Part shown: positions 8,276-15,889 of the stretch, piece after piece | Numbering within the stretch: the first letter of the stretch is position 1 | Layout: every line of letters begins with the position of its first letter | From: Zobellia galactanivorans | GTDB lineage: Bacteria; Bacteroidota; Bacteroidia; Flavobacteriales; Flavobacteriaceae | Direction: 5' to 3' | Assembly: GCF_000973105.1 (NCBI RefSeq) | Contig: NC_015844.1 | Location: 806,001 to 870,000, forward strand | DNA: 64,000 nt | Program-made: the position numbers and the translations under genes | The notes under the pieces: generated by a model | Told to the model about the DNA's origin: nothing | Database searches by the model: none | The model's input: only the letters and a program-made list of their open reading frames with translations

Positions 8276-9160
8276 TTATAAGGCCAAATATAACTTAATT
8301 CTATCAATCTTCTCTATTGGAAAATTCTCGATTTTTGACAATTCATCAAAAGAAACAAGGTTTCCATTAACGTTTCTGTAATTTACTATGCTCTCAGCGA
8401 CTTCTTTTTGAATATATACTAATTTTGACAAGCTTTTGGCCGATGCCGTATTAATGTTAATTTTTTCAACAACGGGCTTTTTCAACACTTGAAAGCGCTC
8501 TAATGTGCGCTCGACCACCTCAGGTTTTAGCCCGTAAACATCATAAAGCTGCTCATTGACTAGAAATCCCCCGAGCCGATTCCTGAACTTTACGATTCTG
8601 GCGGACAAGGTTTCCCCAATCCCATTGACCTCTTGAAGTTCTTGGGCCGTTACTTCGTTCAAATCGCGAATCCCAAGATTTGCCCCATACTCCCTTTCTG
8701 GAATACCCGATACGGTAACTCCCTTTTGAACCCTTTCTTTCTTTCGGACCCAGTCGGGAAATTTAAAATATGGGGATATGGCCCGAAGCAAGGAATCGGA
8801 AACTCCGGTTACCTTTTGAAACCCTTCTACGGAATTGACAAATTTACCTGCTTTCCGGAACCGGTGCAACCTATCTATTTCATCTATGGACATTCCTAAG
8901 GTATACCCTTTGTAATCGGTAATGTAATTGGGATTGAACGGATATATCTTCACCGAGTCCTTTTGCTGCGACCTAACCTTTAAGCTATCGATTTCAGACT
9001 GAAGCCGGGAATCTAGCCAAAAAGAGCTATCGCCGCTTTCAGCGGTTACACTACGAAGGATAAAAAAACCGATTTGAAGGGCTATTATTATGAACAACAA
9101 ATAAAAAATCCCACTTCGTTCCTGTTTATTGAACCTGAAGTGGGATTTAAAATTTTCCAT
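8276..9160 (-). CDS. Membrane-anchored helix-hairpin-helix protein (ComEA-like)
   Basis: 294 aa from the ATG at 9160 (MENFKSHFRFNKQERSGIFY). An in-frame ATG at 9178 exists but would add an atypical MAHCMR prefix. One N-terminal membrane segment (YLLFIIIALQIGFFIL, about residues 20-36) is followed by a linker and several helix-hairpin-helix units: IDRLHRFRKAGKFVNSVEGF, LNEVTAQELQEVNGIGETLS and ININTASAKSLSKLVYIQ. ComEA proteins bind double-stranded DNA during uptake. This one is longer, with repeated HhH units typical of Bacteroidota, and its role in DNA uptake is inference. It lies 20 bp after the symporter gene. Confidence 0.85.
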   Translation of the reverse strand: MENFKSHFRFNKQERSGIFYLLFIIIALQIGFFILRSVTAESGDSSFWLDSRLQSEIDSLKVRSQQKDSVKIYPFNPNYITDYKGYTLGMSIDEIDRLHRFRKAGKFVNSVEGFQKVTGVSDSLLRAISPYFKFPDWVRKKERVQKGVTVSGIPEREYGANLGIRDLNEVTAQELQEVNGIGETLSARIVKFRNRLGGFLVNEQLYDVYGLKPEVVERTLERFQVLKKPVVEKININTASAKSLSKLVYIQKEVAESIVNYRNVNGNLVSFDELSKIENFPIEKIDRIKLYLAL

Positions 9161-9180
9161 ACGCATGCAATGCGCCAATA

Positions 9181-11250
9181 TTACTTAGCGGCTACCTGCT
9201 TTTTAAAAAGCTCGTTCGCCTTTAATTTTTTCCAGTAAGAATTCAAATCCCCCTTAACCTCACCGGACATAATATAGAGACCGATAATATTAGGAAAGGA
9301 CATGGCCAAGATCATCATATCCGAAAAATCGAGTACGGCCCCTAAACTTACCGAAGCACCTACTACTACGAATACCAAGAAAAGCATCTTGTATACCATT
9401 TCAGATTTTTTGCTCTTCCCAAAAAGATAGGTCCAAGCACGCATACCGTAATACGACCAAGAAATCATGGTCGAAAAGGCGAAAAGGAATACCGCCAAGG
9501 CCAAGACATAAGGAAACCAAGAAATCTGGCTTCCAAAAGCATCGGAGGTCAACTGCGCACCGGCCAAGCCCTCAACCTCGTGCATACCGGTAAAAATCAA
9601 TACCAATGCCGTAAGGGTACACACCACTACCGTATCTATAAAGGGCTCTAGAAGGGCCACGAAGCCTTCAGATGGTGGATGATTGGTTTTTGCCGTACTA
9701 TGTGCAATAGCGGCGGAGCCTACTCCCGCCTCATTGGAGAAGGCCGCCCTTTGAAAGCCTATCACCAGCACACCTACAATCCCCCCTTTTAGGGCCGATG
9801 GGTTAAACGCCCCTTCGAATATGGCCGAAAACGCCGGTCCGATATTCTGTATATTCATAATGATAACGGCCAAGGCCGCTACAATATATATTGAAGCCAT
9901 GATCGGCACTACCCGACCGGTAACCTTTGCAATACTGTTGATTCCCCCGATAATAACGACACCCACAAGAATGGCGGTTATAACACCGAACCAGAAACCT
10001 TGACCTTCCAAGGCGGGAAACTGGCCCGCCAATTGTTCGAAAGATTGGTTGGCCTGAAACATATTGCCCCCGCCAAAAGATGCACCAATGGCCAAGACGG
10101 CAAAGAAGCCTGCCAATATCTTACCAAAGCCCTTCATATTTCGCTTTTCAAGACCGTATCTCAAATAGTTCATCGGACCTCCAAAGACCCTACCGTCAGG
10201 AAGGATATCGCGATACTTGACCCCTAGGGTACATTCCACGAACTTAGAGGACATCCCTAGCAAACCACAGACGATCATCCAAAATGTAGCTCCCGCCCCT
10301 CCTAAGGACACGGCTACGGCCACACCGGCAATGTTACCCAAACCTACGGTACCCGATACCGCCGTTGCCAAAGCCTGAAAATGGGTTACTTGACCGGGCG
10401 CATCCGGATCGTCGTATTTTCCTTTGGCCAAGTCAATGGAATGCTTAAACCCTTTAATGTTTATAAAGCCCATTCGCAGCGTAAAGAACGTAGCTCCGAA
10501 AACCAACCAGATAACAATAAAAGGTATACCATTGGAAATCGGATCACCGTTCGGGTGTTGCATTGCCACAGGCTTATCGTATTTTATTTCCGCAAGGTAA
10601 TGGGCCCCTTGCTCGATAACGTGCTTTGCGTTTTCTGAATTATAGATAACCTTTCCTTCGTCGACCAAATATTTCAACTGGCCATTGGCAGGGGCTACAA
10701 CCGTAGTATCGGCCTGGCCATTACTGGAAATCACCGCTATCTTATCTCCTTTTTGAACCTTTTCCCCTTCAGCCTTAAGCCACTTTTTGAGAACAAACCT
10801 ATCTTGAATATTACTGGTCCAACCCGGTGTTCCTACCAATTTGACATCGGCATAAACTATGGGGTCGTAAATACCCACTGCCGCAAAAGGATCCCAAAAC
10901 AGTACCGATCCAAGGGCGCTCACCGCAGGGGTCATGGTACCGTTAAAAATCTCTACTATTGCCTCGGGCTTCACTTTAAAGGTCTTGGTCTGGGAGTTAC
11001 CGGCAGCATCGGTTACCGTTAATGTATAAGGTATACCTTCTACCAGTCCACTTGACCTTTTTGAAGTTAAAGAAGTTGCTTGATTGCTCCACTTATAGGT
11101 ATAAGGAGGGGTACCTCCTGTTACATCTGCTTCAATTACACCGTCATTTATTCGAGGGGAAGGATTATAGACTTTGCCTTTTACGACAAGTTCTTGGGAA
11201 AAGGCTACTACACCTAGTAGCAAAAAAAACAATAAGGTAAATTTCTTCAT
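9181..11250 (-). CDS. Alanine/glycine:cation symporter with SprB-like and lipoyl-like N-terminal domains
   Basis: 689 aa, far longer than the usual ~450-aa AGCS carrier. Residues 1-18 are a signal peptide. Residues 30-92 resemble a SprB repeat ([33 protein letters not shown]). Residues about 150-222 look like a barrel-sandwich hybrid fold ([37 protein letters not shown]) without the DKA or MKM lysine used for lipoyl or biotin attachment. From about 241 the AGCS transporter begins ([20 protein letters not shown]) with [34 protein letters not shown] and [20 protein letters not shown]. It probably imports alanine or glycine with Na+. The first gene of an operon with the HhH protein and acyl-CoA dehydrogenase. 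Confidence 0.9.
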   Translation of the reverse strand: MKKFTLLFFLLLGVVAFSQELVVKGKVYNPSPRINDGVIEADVTGGTPPYTYKWSNQATSLTSKRSSGLVEGIPYTLTVTDAAGNSQTKTFKVKPEAIVEIFNGTMTPAVSALGSVLFWDPFAAVGIYDPIVYADVKLVGTPGWTSNIQDRFVLKKWLKAEGEKVQKGDKIAVISSNGQADTTVVAPANGQLKYLVDEGKVIYNSENAKHVIEQGAHYLAEIKYDKPVAMQHPNGDPISNGIPFIVIWLVFGATFFTLRMGFINIKGFKHSIDLAKGKYDDPDAPGQVTHFQALATAVSGTVGLGNIAGVAVAVSLGGAGATFWMIVCGLLGMSSKFVECTLGVKYRDILPDGRVFGGPMNYLRYGLEKRNMKGFGKILAGFFAVLAIGASFGGGNMFQANQSFEQLAGQFPALEGQGFWFGVITAILVGVVIIGGINSIAKVTGRVVPIMASIYIVAALAVIIMNIQNIGPAFSAIFEGAFNPSALKGGIVGVLVIGFQRAAFSNEAGVGSAAIAHSTAKTNHPPSEGFVALLEPFIDTVVVCTLTALVLIFTGMHEVEGLAGAQLTSDAFGSQISWFPYVLALAVFLFAFSTMISWSYYGMRAWTYLFGKSKKSEMVYKMLFLVFVVVGASVSLGAVLDFSDMMILAMSFPNIIGLYIMSGEVKGDLNSYWKKLKANELFKKQVAAK

Positions 11251-11361
11251 ATTAATCTTTGTAGGTTCGATGCTGTATCAGTGGTTTTAACACAATTGCA
11301 GCAATATCATAAAAAATAGTAACACAATCAAATAATAATGTTGAATTAACGCAGCTCGGCG

Positions 11362-12375
11362 CTAGCCAATTCTGAACATTTCATTTAGTTTTCGTATTTG
11401 TTCGGGCCTTCCCAAGACGATTACCTTACTCTTGGGTTGTAATTGCAGGTCCGCTTCGGGATTGATGATATAATTACCATCAGGCTCTATATAACCGATT
11501 ATCGTACAGCCCGTTCGCTTTCGAAGGTCCAAATCCCTAAGGGAGTTGCACTCTACCTGGTCTTTAAAATCTTCGATAGCCACCTCCTCAAGATTGGTGG
11601 TGTGCTCCCCCTCCACTCCCAACTTATCCATAAAGGTGATAAGGTCGGGCATTACGATCAAGGAAGCCATATGGTCGCCCCCGATCTTATCCGGCATAAT
11701 CACCTTATCGGCTCCCGCCAAAAGCAATTTTTTCTGGGAGGTGACCAAAGACGCCCGCGTAACAATAAATAGGTCTTTGTTCAATTGTCTCGCCGACAAC
11801 ACCACAAAAAGGTTGGCCGCATCATCGGGAAGCGCTGTAATCAAGTGTTGGGCACGATCAAGGCCCGCAGCCAAAAGTATTTCATCTTCATTGGCATCGC
11901 CTTCGACAAATAAAAGCTCCTCCTCGTATTTTTCAATAACCTCCCTATCCTTTTCTATAACGACGAATGGCTTTTCATACGCCCTTAAACGCTCAACGGC
12001 CTGCATTCCGTTCCTACCGAAACCACACACTATGACATGTCCGGAAAGGCTATCTATCTTATTTTTCACTTTTTTCCTTTTTAATTCCTGTAGCGAACTT
12101 CTGCTCAAAATATATTCGGTAATGACCGAGATGGCAAATGCAAAAATAAAAACGCTCAGTACGATTAAAACTACGGTAAATATTTTTTCCTGGGTATCCA
12201 TTGGACCTACCTCGGAGAAGCCCACGGTAGTCACCGTAATAATGGTCATATAGAGCGCATCTACCCAAGTAAGGTCGGACAAGTAGCGATACCCGAAAAC
12301 ACCGAGCGACAACACGCCCAACATCAACGCCAACGCGATATACACCTTAGACCTGAATAGTTGTATCATTATCAT
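11362..12375 (-). CDS. Two-TM potassium channel with RCK (TrkA-N/TrkA-C) domains
   Basis: 337 aa. Two membrane helices (about 10-30 and 66-90) flank a pore loop with selectivity filter TTVGF at 49-53. A Rossmann-type TrkA-N domain follows (HVIVCGFGRNGMQAVERL from about 113; acidic end of strand 2 at VIEKDRE), then a TrkA-C domain (about 250-335). This is the MthK/Kch architecture: a K+ channel gated by a cytosolic nucleotide or ion-binding ring. Its start codon overlaps the stop of the upstream PspC-like gene by 4 bp, indicating translational coupling. Confidence 0.9.
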   Translation of the reverse strand: MIMIQLFRSKVYIALALMLGVLSLGVFGYRYLSDLTWVDALYMTIITVTTVGFSEVGPMDTQEKIFTVVLIVLSVFIFAFAISVITEYILSRSSLQELKRKKVKNKIDSLSGHVIVCGFGRNGMQAVERLRAYEKPFVVIEKDREVIEKYEEELLFVEGDANEDEILLAAGLDRAQHLITALPDDAANLFVVLSARQLNKDLFIVTRASLVTSQKKLLLAGADKVIMPDKIGGDHMASLIVMPDLITFMDKLGVEGEHTTNLEEVAIEDFKDQVECNSLRDLDLRKRTGCTIIGYIEPDGNYIINPEADLQLQPKSKVIVLGRPEQIRKLNEMFRIG

Positions 12376-12599
12376 AGATCAAAAACGGAAGTACGCTTGG
12401 TATAGACCAAGTCTTTGATGCGCAACCAAAAGGCCAAAAACAAGTACAGTGCAAAACCGAAACCCAAGGTTACGAACGTCAGGTAAATAAAGGATGTTCG
12501 TACGACCCTGGCCCGTATACCCAACCTCTCGGCTATTCTACGGCACACCTCAAAACCGCGTTTCTGAAAATAATAAAGCAATTTATAGAAGAGGTTCAT
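12372..12599 (-). CDS. PspC-domain small membrane protein
   Basis: 75 aa. Basic N-terminus with RRIAERLGIRARVVRTSFIY, then a hydrophobic segment (LTFVTLGFGFALYLFLAFWL), the PspC layout. In enterics PspC senses envelope stress; in Bacteroidota short stand-alone PspC proteins are common and their function is unclear. The 4-bp overlap with the K+ channel gene suggests a shared role at the inner membrane. Confidence 0.8.
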   Translation of the reverse strand: MNLFYKLLYYFQKRGFEVCRRIAERLGIRARVVRTSFIYLTFVTLGFGFALYLFLAFWLRIKDLVYTKRTSVFDL

Positions 12600-12672
12600 A
12601 ATGATGTTTGAAACTATATGGAAGGCCGACTAGAGCGTTTTTTCAAAATCTTCAAAGCCAAATTTAACCATT

Positions 12673-13947
12673 TCAACGCAATAAATTGGTTCCCACTACA
12701 CATTGTAGGCATTTGTTTTGGGTACAGTACCCATTGTACAACTGCAATAAAGCCTGGCTTTCTTTAGCATTTAATGGCGCTATGCCCATTTTTCCGAAGT
12801 TCGAAACAACGGTATTCCCTTCCTTCTTTATTTCGGATATCACCTCAATTATTTGCTCGTTAATATCCACCCCCCTGTGTTTGGCATAACAGAATTGCAA
12901 CGGAAGAATGACGTTTATCACCAATAGGTCAACAAACTTTGATGTGAGCTTTTTCGCCTTTTTTCGCGATTCCTTGCCAAAAGTATAATGGCTGTCCCAA
13001 TAAGCACTGGCCTTGACATTAAATATAGCATAAAGCTCTTCTAGGCTTATCGCCGAGATTACCTTATGAAACAAACTTTGGTGCATGGCGTATAAATTGG
13101 CCAGTTGCGACAATCGCACCGTGGGAAAATTAGGCGGCCTAAGCTTAAAAAAATCCGGTTTTTGAACACCGGCATCGCTTAATCCGTATTTGCGCTTTTG
13201 ATAGGCATACTCTTTTTTGAGTTCTATATAATAGTCATCCAAAACCGTATCGTCTTCCAAGAGATGGGCCATACCGAACAACAAGCTCTCCATTTGAAAA
13301 ATGCTGTCTTGCTGTTTTCTAAAAATGGAAAATTCAAGGGCAGCCCCCAAGCTTAAAAAAGCCGCACCGTTAATTTTGAGTCCAAATCCCTTCAAAAGGA
13401 AAGTAAACAGTACTTGCTCCCAATCGTTGTTCGATTTTTTCAATAGGTCGAATACAAACCCGGCCTTGGATTCGAGCCGTTCAAAATAAAGACGCTCCAA
13501 CCAATTCTTCATCAAGAAGTCATCGAAGTCCCCTATATCCTTTTCGCAATTAATAAAGTGTACATTTTTCCTATCGAACAAACTTTGATAGGTCTGCAAG
13601 AGCTGCAAAGGAATGTACTTCCGCAACTCTAATGTAGGTATGAGGCTATTGTCTTTTCTAAAAACGTCACCGTCGTCTTCCCAAACTACATGTAATATGA
13701 CATTATTATAGTTGGTATCTTGCTCGTGGTGGTGGGCATACCAATCGGAAGATTTTAGGTGCATCTCGACATTACCGGCCCACACTTGGCCACCTATGTC
13801 TATTTGGGCATTAAAAAAATCAGGACCGGCTAGGTGATTGTGCCTACCGAAATCGATAATGGACAAACTTTCCCCTTGGCTCGTCCGCAAATCGGAAAGC
13901 CTTAGTTTTTTATATTTCCATATAAAATGAAGAAGGTCTTCGCGCAT
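12673..13947 (-). CDS. DUF2851 family protein
   Basis: 424 aa from MREDLLHFIWKYKKLRLSDL at 13947; an upstream ATG at 13986 would add 13 Cys-rich residues unlike the family. The text GRHNHLAGPDFFNAQIDIGG and VWAGNVEMHLKSSDWYAHHH near the N-terminus marks DUF2851, a conserved Bacteroidota family of unknown biochemistry with a nuclease-like acidic/histidine pattern. The C-terminus has several cysteines (YCTQNKCLQCVVG). No signal peptide or membrane segment. I assign no function. Confidence 0.85.
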   Translation of the reverse strand: MREDLLHFIWKYKKLRLSDLRTSQGESLSIIDFGRHNHLAGPDFFNAQIDIGGQVWAGNVEMHLKSSDWYAHHHEQDTNYNNVILHVVWEDDGDVFRKDNSLIPTLELRKYIPLQLLQTYQSLFDRKNVHFINCEKDIGDFDDFLMKNWLERLYFERLESKAGFVFDLLKKSNNDWEQVLFTFLLKGFGLKINGAAFLSLGAALEFSIFRKQQDSIFQMESLLFGMAHLLEDDTVLDDYYIELKKEYAYQKRKYGLSDAGVQKPDFFKLRPPNFPTVRLSQLANLYAMHQSLFHKVISAISLEELYAIFNVKASAYWDSHYTFGKESRKKAKKLTSKFVDLLVINVILPLQFCYAKHRGVDINEQIIEVISEIKKEGNTVVSNFGKMGIAPLNAKESQALLQLYNGYCTQNKCLQCVVGTNLLR

Positions 13948-14019
13948 AGAAACGATCTGTTTTTGCAACGCACAATTTATACACAAAAAATATAAATTCT
14001 AAATCATTAAAAAAAATAA

Positions 14020-14056
14020 GGCCCCGGCGGTACATTATAAAGTACTGACCGGGGCC
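14020..14056 (-). terminator. Intrinsic terminator of the rhodanese gene
   Basis: Perfect 8-bp GC stem ggccccgg (14020-14027) / ccggggcc (14049-14056), with a weaker inner gtac pairing. On the minus strand it is followed by a T run (complement of 14009-14017). Confidence 0.88.
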
Positions 14057-14114
14057 CATTATTTTTCCAACAACACCAAACCCAAGCTATGGAGGTAGGT
14101 TTGACAAGAAGGCA

Positions 14115-14426
14115 CTAATCGCCTTCTACCGCACCATCCCAATTCATGAACCCACCTTCAAGGTTATAGGTATTCTCTATACCTACACTGTTCATAATGG
14201 CACAGGCTTGACCACTTCGGTTACCGCTTCGGCAGTATACATAGTAGTTCTTACTTTTGTCAAGCTTCTCGATTTCGTTCAAGAAGTCTTGCCCAAGGTA
14301 AAAATCTATATTGATGGAATTGGGTATATAACCCTCCTCTACTTCTTCAGGAGTCCTAACATCTAGAATAAGTGCATTGTCATCTTTTTCCAGCTGCTCT
14401 TCCCAATCTTCTTGTGATAAATTCAT
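14115..14426 (-). CDS. Single-domain rhodanese-like protein
   Basis: 103 aa. LILDVRTPEEVEEGYIPNSI and the active-site loop VYCRSGNRSGQA, with catalytic Cys65, define a rhodanese (sulfurtransferase) domain. The cysteine carries a persulfide in the family. No signal peptide, so cytoplasmic. It is divergent from the MarR regulator across 161 bp and has its own terminator. Confidence 0.9.
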   Translation of the reverse strand: MNLSQEDWEEQLEKDDNALILDVRTPEEVEEGYIPNSINIDFYLGQDFLNEIEKLDKSKNYYVYCRSGNRSGQACAIMNSVGIENTYNLEGGFMNWDGAVEGD

Positions 14427-14554
14427 AATCTAATTTTTATCGCTATTGCGGATGTCCATTTAAAAAACCAAAATTACGGATTTTGAACCAAAGGCATTTC
14501 CTAAATATTTAACAAAAAATTATCTATCGGAAATTTTAACGATCTGAACTTTAG

Positions 14555-14570
14555 ATATACATTTGTATAT
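14555..14570. promoter_or_regulatory. Inverted repeat over the MarR promoter -7 box
   Basis: atatac (14555-14560), 4-bp spacer, gtatat (14565-14570): a perfect 6-bp inverted repeat. It overlaps a consensus -7 box TACATTTG at 14558-14565, 23 bp before the MarR start codon. MarR proteins bind short AT-rich palindromes and usually repress themselves, so this is a likely operator. Confidence 0.6.
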
Positions 14571-14587
14571 ACAATTGTTGTAGAGAC

Positions 14588-15034
14588 ATGAATGTGGAAG
14601 ATATTTTAAAGACCGAAAAAGAAATTCCCCTAAAAAGCCGTACACTGATCCATTTTTTATTGGTCAACAATACGGTAACGGAAGCTTTGAGCGCTGCCCT
14701 CAAACCTTACGGTGTGTCATTACAACAATTTAATGTACTGCGCATCTTAAGGGGCCAGAAGGGCAAACCCGCGAGTTTGGCGACACTTAATGAACGTATG
14801 GTCTCTAAAATGAGTAACACCACCCGTTTGGTCGACAAACTTTTGTTAAAAGGCTATGTCGACCGAAAGGTTTGTCCTTCGAACCGACGAAAGGTCGAGA
14901 TACGTATAACAAAGGAAGGCCTGAACATATTAAAAGAAATGGACCGATCAATGACCGAGGCAGAAGACCTTATATTAAGGAACCTATCGGACCAGGACAT
15001 GGAACAACTGAACACATTGTTCAACAAATTTTAA
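14588..15034 (+). CDS. MarR-family transcriptional regulator
   Basis: 148 aa, normal MarR length. The winged helix-turn-helix is seen in QFNVLRILRGQKGKPASLAT, MVSKMSNTTRLVDKLLLKGY and the wing VCPSNRRKVEIRITKEG. MarR dimers repress target promoters and are released by small ligands or oxidation. It is 41 bp upstream of the YceI gene, its probable co-transcribed target, and divergent from the rhodanese gene. Its promoter contains a palindrome. Confidence 0.93.
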   Translation: MNVEDILKTEKEIPLKSRTLIHFLLVNNTVTEALSAALKPYGVSLQQFNVLRILRGQKGKPASLATLNERMVSKMSNTTRLVDKLLLKGYVDRKVCPSNRRKVEIRITKEGLNILKEMDRSMTEAEDLILRNLSDQDMEQLNTLFNKF

Positions 15035-15075
15035 ATAGAAACACTAATTATTCATTTTAAATCTAAACATCAATT

Positions 15076-15651
15076 ATGAAAAAAGGAGTATTAAGTTTGG
15101 CACTGGCCATGGTATTTGGCGTAGCAATGGCTACAGAGCCGACAGTTGGAGACAAAAAGGAAGTTAAGACCGAATCAAGTACGATTACTTGGAAAGCATA
15201 CAAAGTAACCGGATCACACTATGGTACGGTAAACCTTAAATCAGGTTCATTGATTTTTGATGGTGACAAGCTAACCGGTGGTGAATTTGAGGCCGACATG
15301 ACTTCTTTGGTCGCCCTAGACCTTGAAGGCGAATCAAAAGGAAAATTGGAAGGTCACTTAAAGTCCGAAGATTTCTTTTCTACCGAAAAGCACACCAGCT
15401 CCAAATTGGTCTTTACCAAAGTAAAATCCACTGGTAAAAATGCGTACGAAGTAACCGGAGACCTTACGATTAAAGGTATTACCAAACCCGTTACCTTTGA
15501 TGTATCGGTTTATGGCAGCAAAGCTACCGCTTCAGTAAAAGTAGACCGTACCGCTTATGACATTAAATACGGATCGGGTAGTTTCTTCGAAAATTTAGGA
15601 GACAAGACCATATATGACGAGTTTGACCTTGTTGTTGACCTAGAATTCTAA
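15076..15651 (+). CDS. Secreted YceI-like lipid-binding protein
   Basis: 191 aa. An N-terminal signal peptide (MKKGVLSLALAMVFGVAMAT) precedes a YceI domain (SSTITWKAYKVTGSHYGTVN, then LTIKGITKPVTFDVSVYG). YceI proteins form a lipocalin-like barrel that binds polyisoprenoids in the periplasm; physiological role unclear. A MarR-YceI pair is common in Flavobacteriaceae. A terminator follows 22 bp after the stop. Confidence 0.92.
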   Translation: MKKGVLSLALAMVFGVAMATEPTVGDKKEVKTESSTITWKAYKVTGSHYGTVNLKSGSLIFDGDKLTGGEFEADMTSLVALDLEGESKGKLEGHLKSEDFFSTEKHTSSKLVFTKVKSTGKNAYEVTGDLTIKGITKPVTFDVSVYGSKATASVKVDRTAYDIKYGSGSFFENLGDKTIYDEFDLVVDLEF

Positions 15652-15673
15652 ATTAGCTCAACAATAGCATATT

Positions 15674-15703
15674 AAGCCCTACCTTCGTCATGAAGGCAGG
15701 GCT
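15674..15703 (+). terminator. Intrinsic terminator after the YceI gene
   Basis: aagccct (15674-15680) pairs with agggctt (15697-15703), with an inner ccttc/gaagg stem, followed by a run of T to 15710. It separates the MarR-YceI unit from the trp operon. Confidence 0.9.
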
Positions 15704-15721
15704 TTTTTTTCAAACAATCGG

Positions 15722-15752
15722 TTTGTGGTTTTAAAAATGATTTCTATATTTG
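15722..15752 (+). promoter_or_regulatory. trp operon promoter
   Basis: TTTG at 15722-15725, a 19-bp spacer, then TATATTTG at 15745-15752: a complete Bacteroidota promoter (-33 TTTG, -7 TAnnTTTG). The leader-peptide ATG starts at 15758, five bases after the box, so the transcript would start at or within a few bases of that ATG. Confidence 0.85.
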
Positions 15753-15757
15753 ACCCA

Positions 15758-15814
15758 ATGAACAGAAATAACGTAAATACTTGGTGGTGGAACAACTCTC
15801 GACAGACATCGTGA
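15758..15814 (+). CDS. trpL: trp leader peptide
   Basis: An 18-codon frame encodes MNRNNVNTWWWNNSRQTS and stops with TGA at 15812-15814. Three consecutive Trp codons (tgg at 15782-15790) lie directly upstream of the trp operon and of a terminator hairpin. A run of Trp codons in so short a frame is very improbable by chance and is the hallmark of ribosome-mediated attenuation. No Shine-Dalgarno is visible; the promoter position suggests leaderless or near-leaderless translation. Confidence 0.88.
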   Translation: MNRNNVNTWWWNNSRQTS

Positions 15815-15870
15815 GCTGAGCATCATTGTAGTAAAACTATATAAAGGCTTGTCATCACGACAAGCCTTTT
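15809..15870 (+). promoter_or_regulatory. trp attenuator (terminator and competing antiterminator)
   Basis: Terminator: aaaggcttgtc (15843-15853), loop atcac, gacaagccttt (15859-15869), 11 perfect pairs then a short T run. Competing helix folded by hand: tcgtga (15809-15814, including the leader stop codon) with tcacga (15855-15860), and 15817-15821 with 15847-15851 (two G-U pairs). A ribosome stalled on the Trp codons would leave 15809-15821 free to pair and break the terminator; a ribosome reaching the stop codon would cover it. The fold is inference, the hairpin is seen. Confidence 0.78.
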
Positions 15871-15889
15871 GCATTTGAATACTATCAAA

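Noticed and set aside
11546-12253. Plus-strand open frame opposite the K+ channel gene
   Set aside because: Ser/Thr-rich shadow frame; the channel frame has clear motifs.
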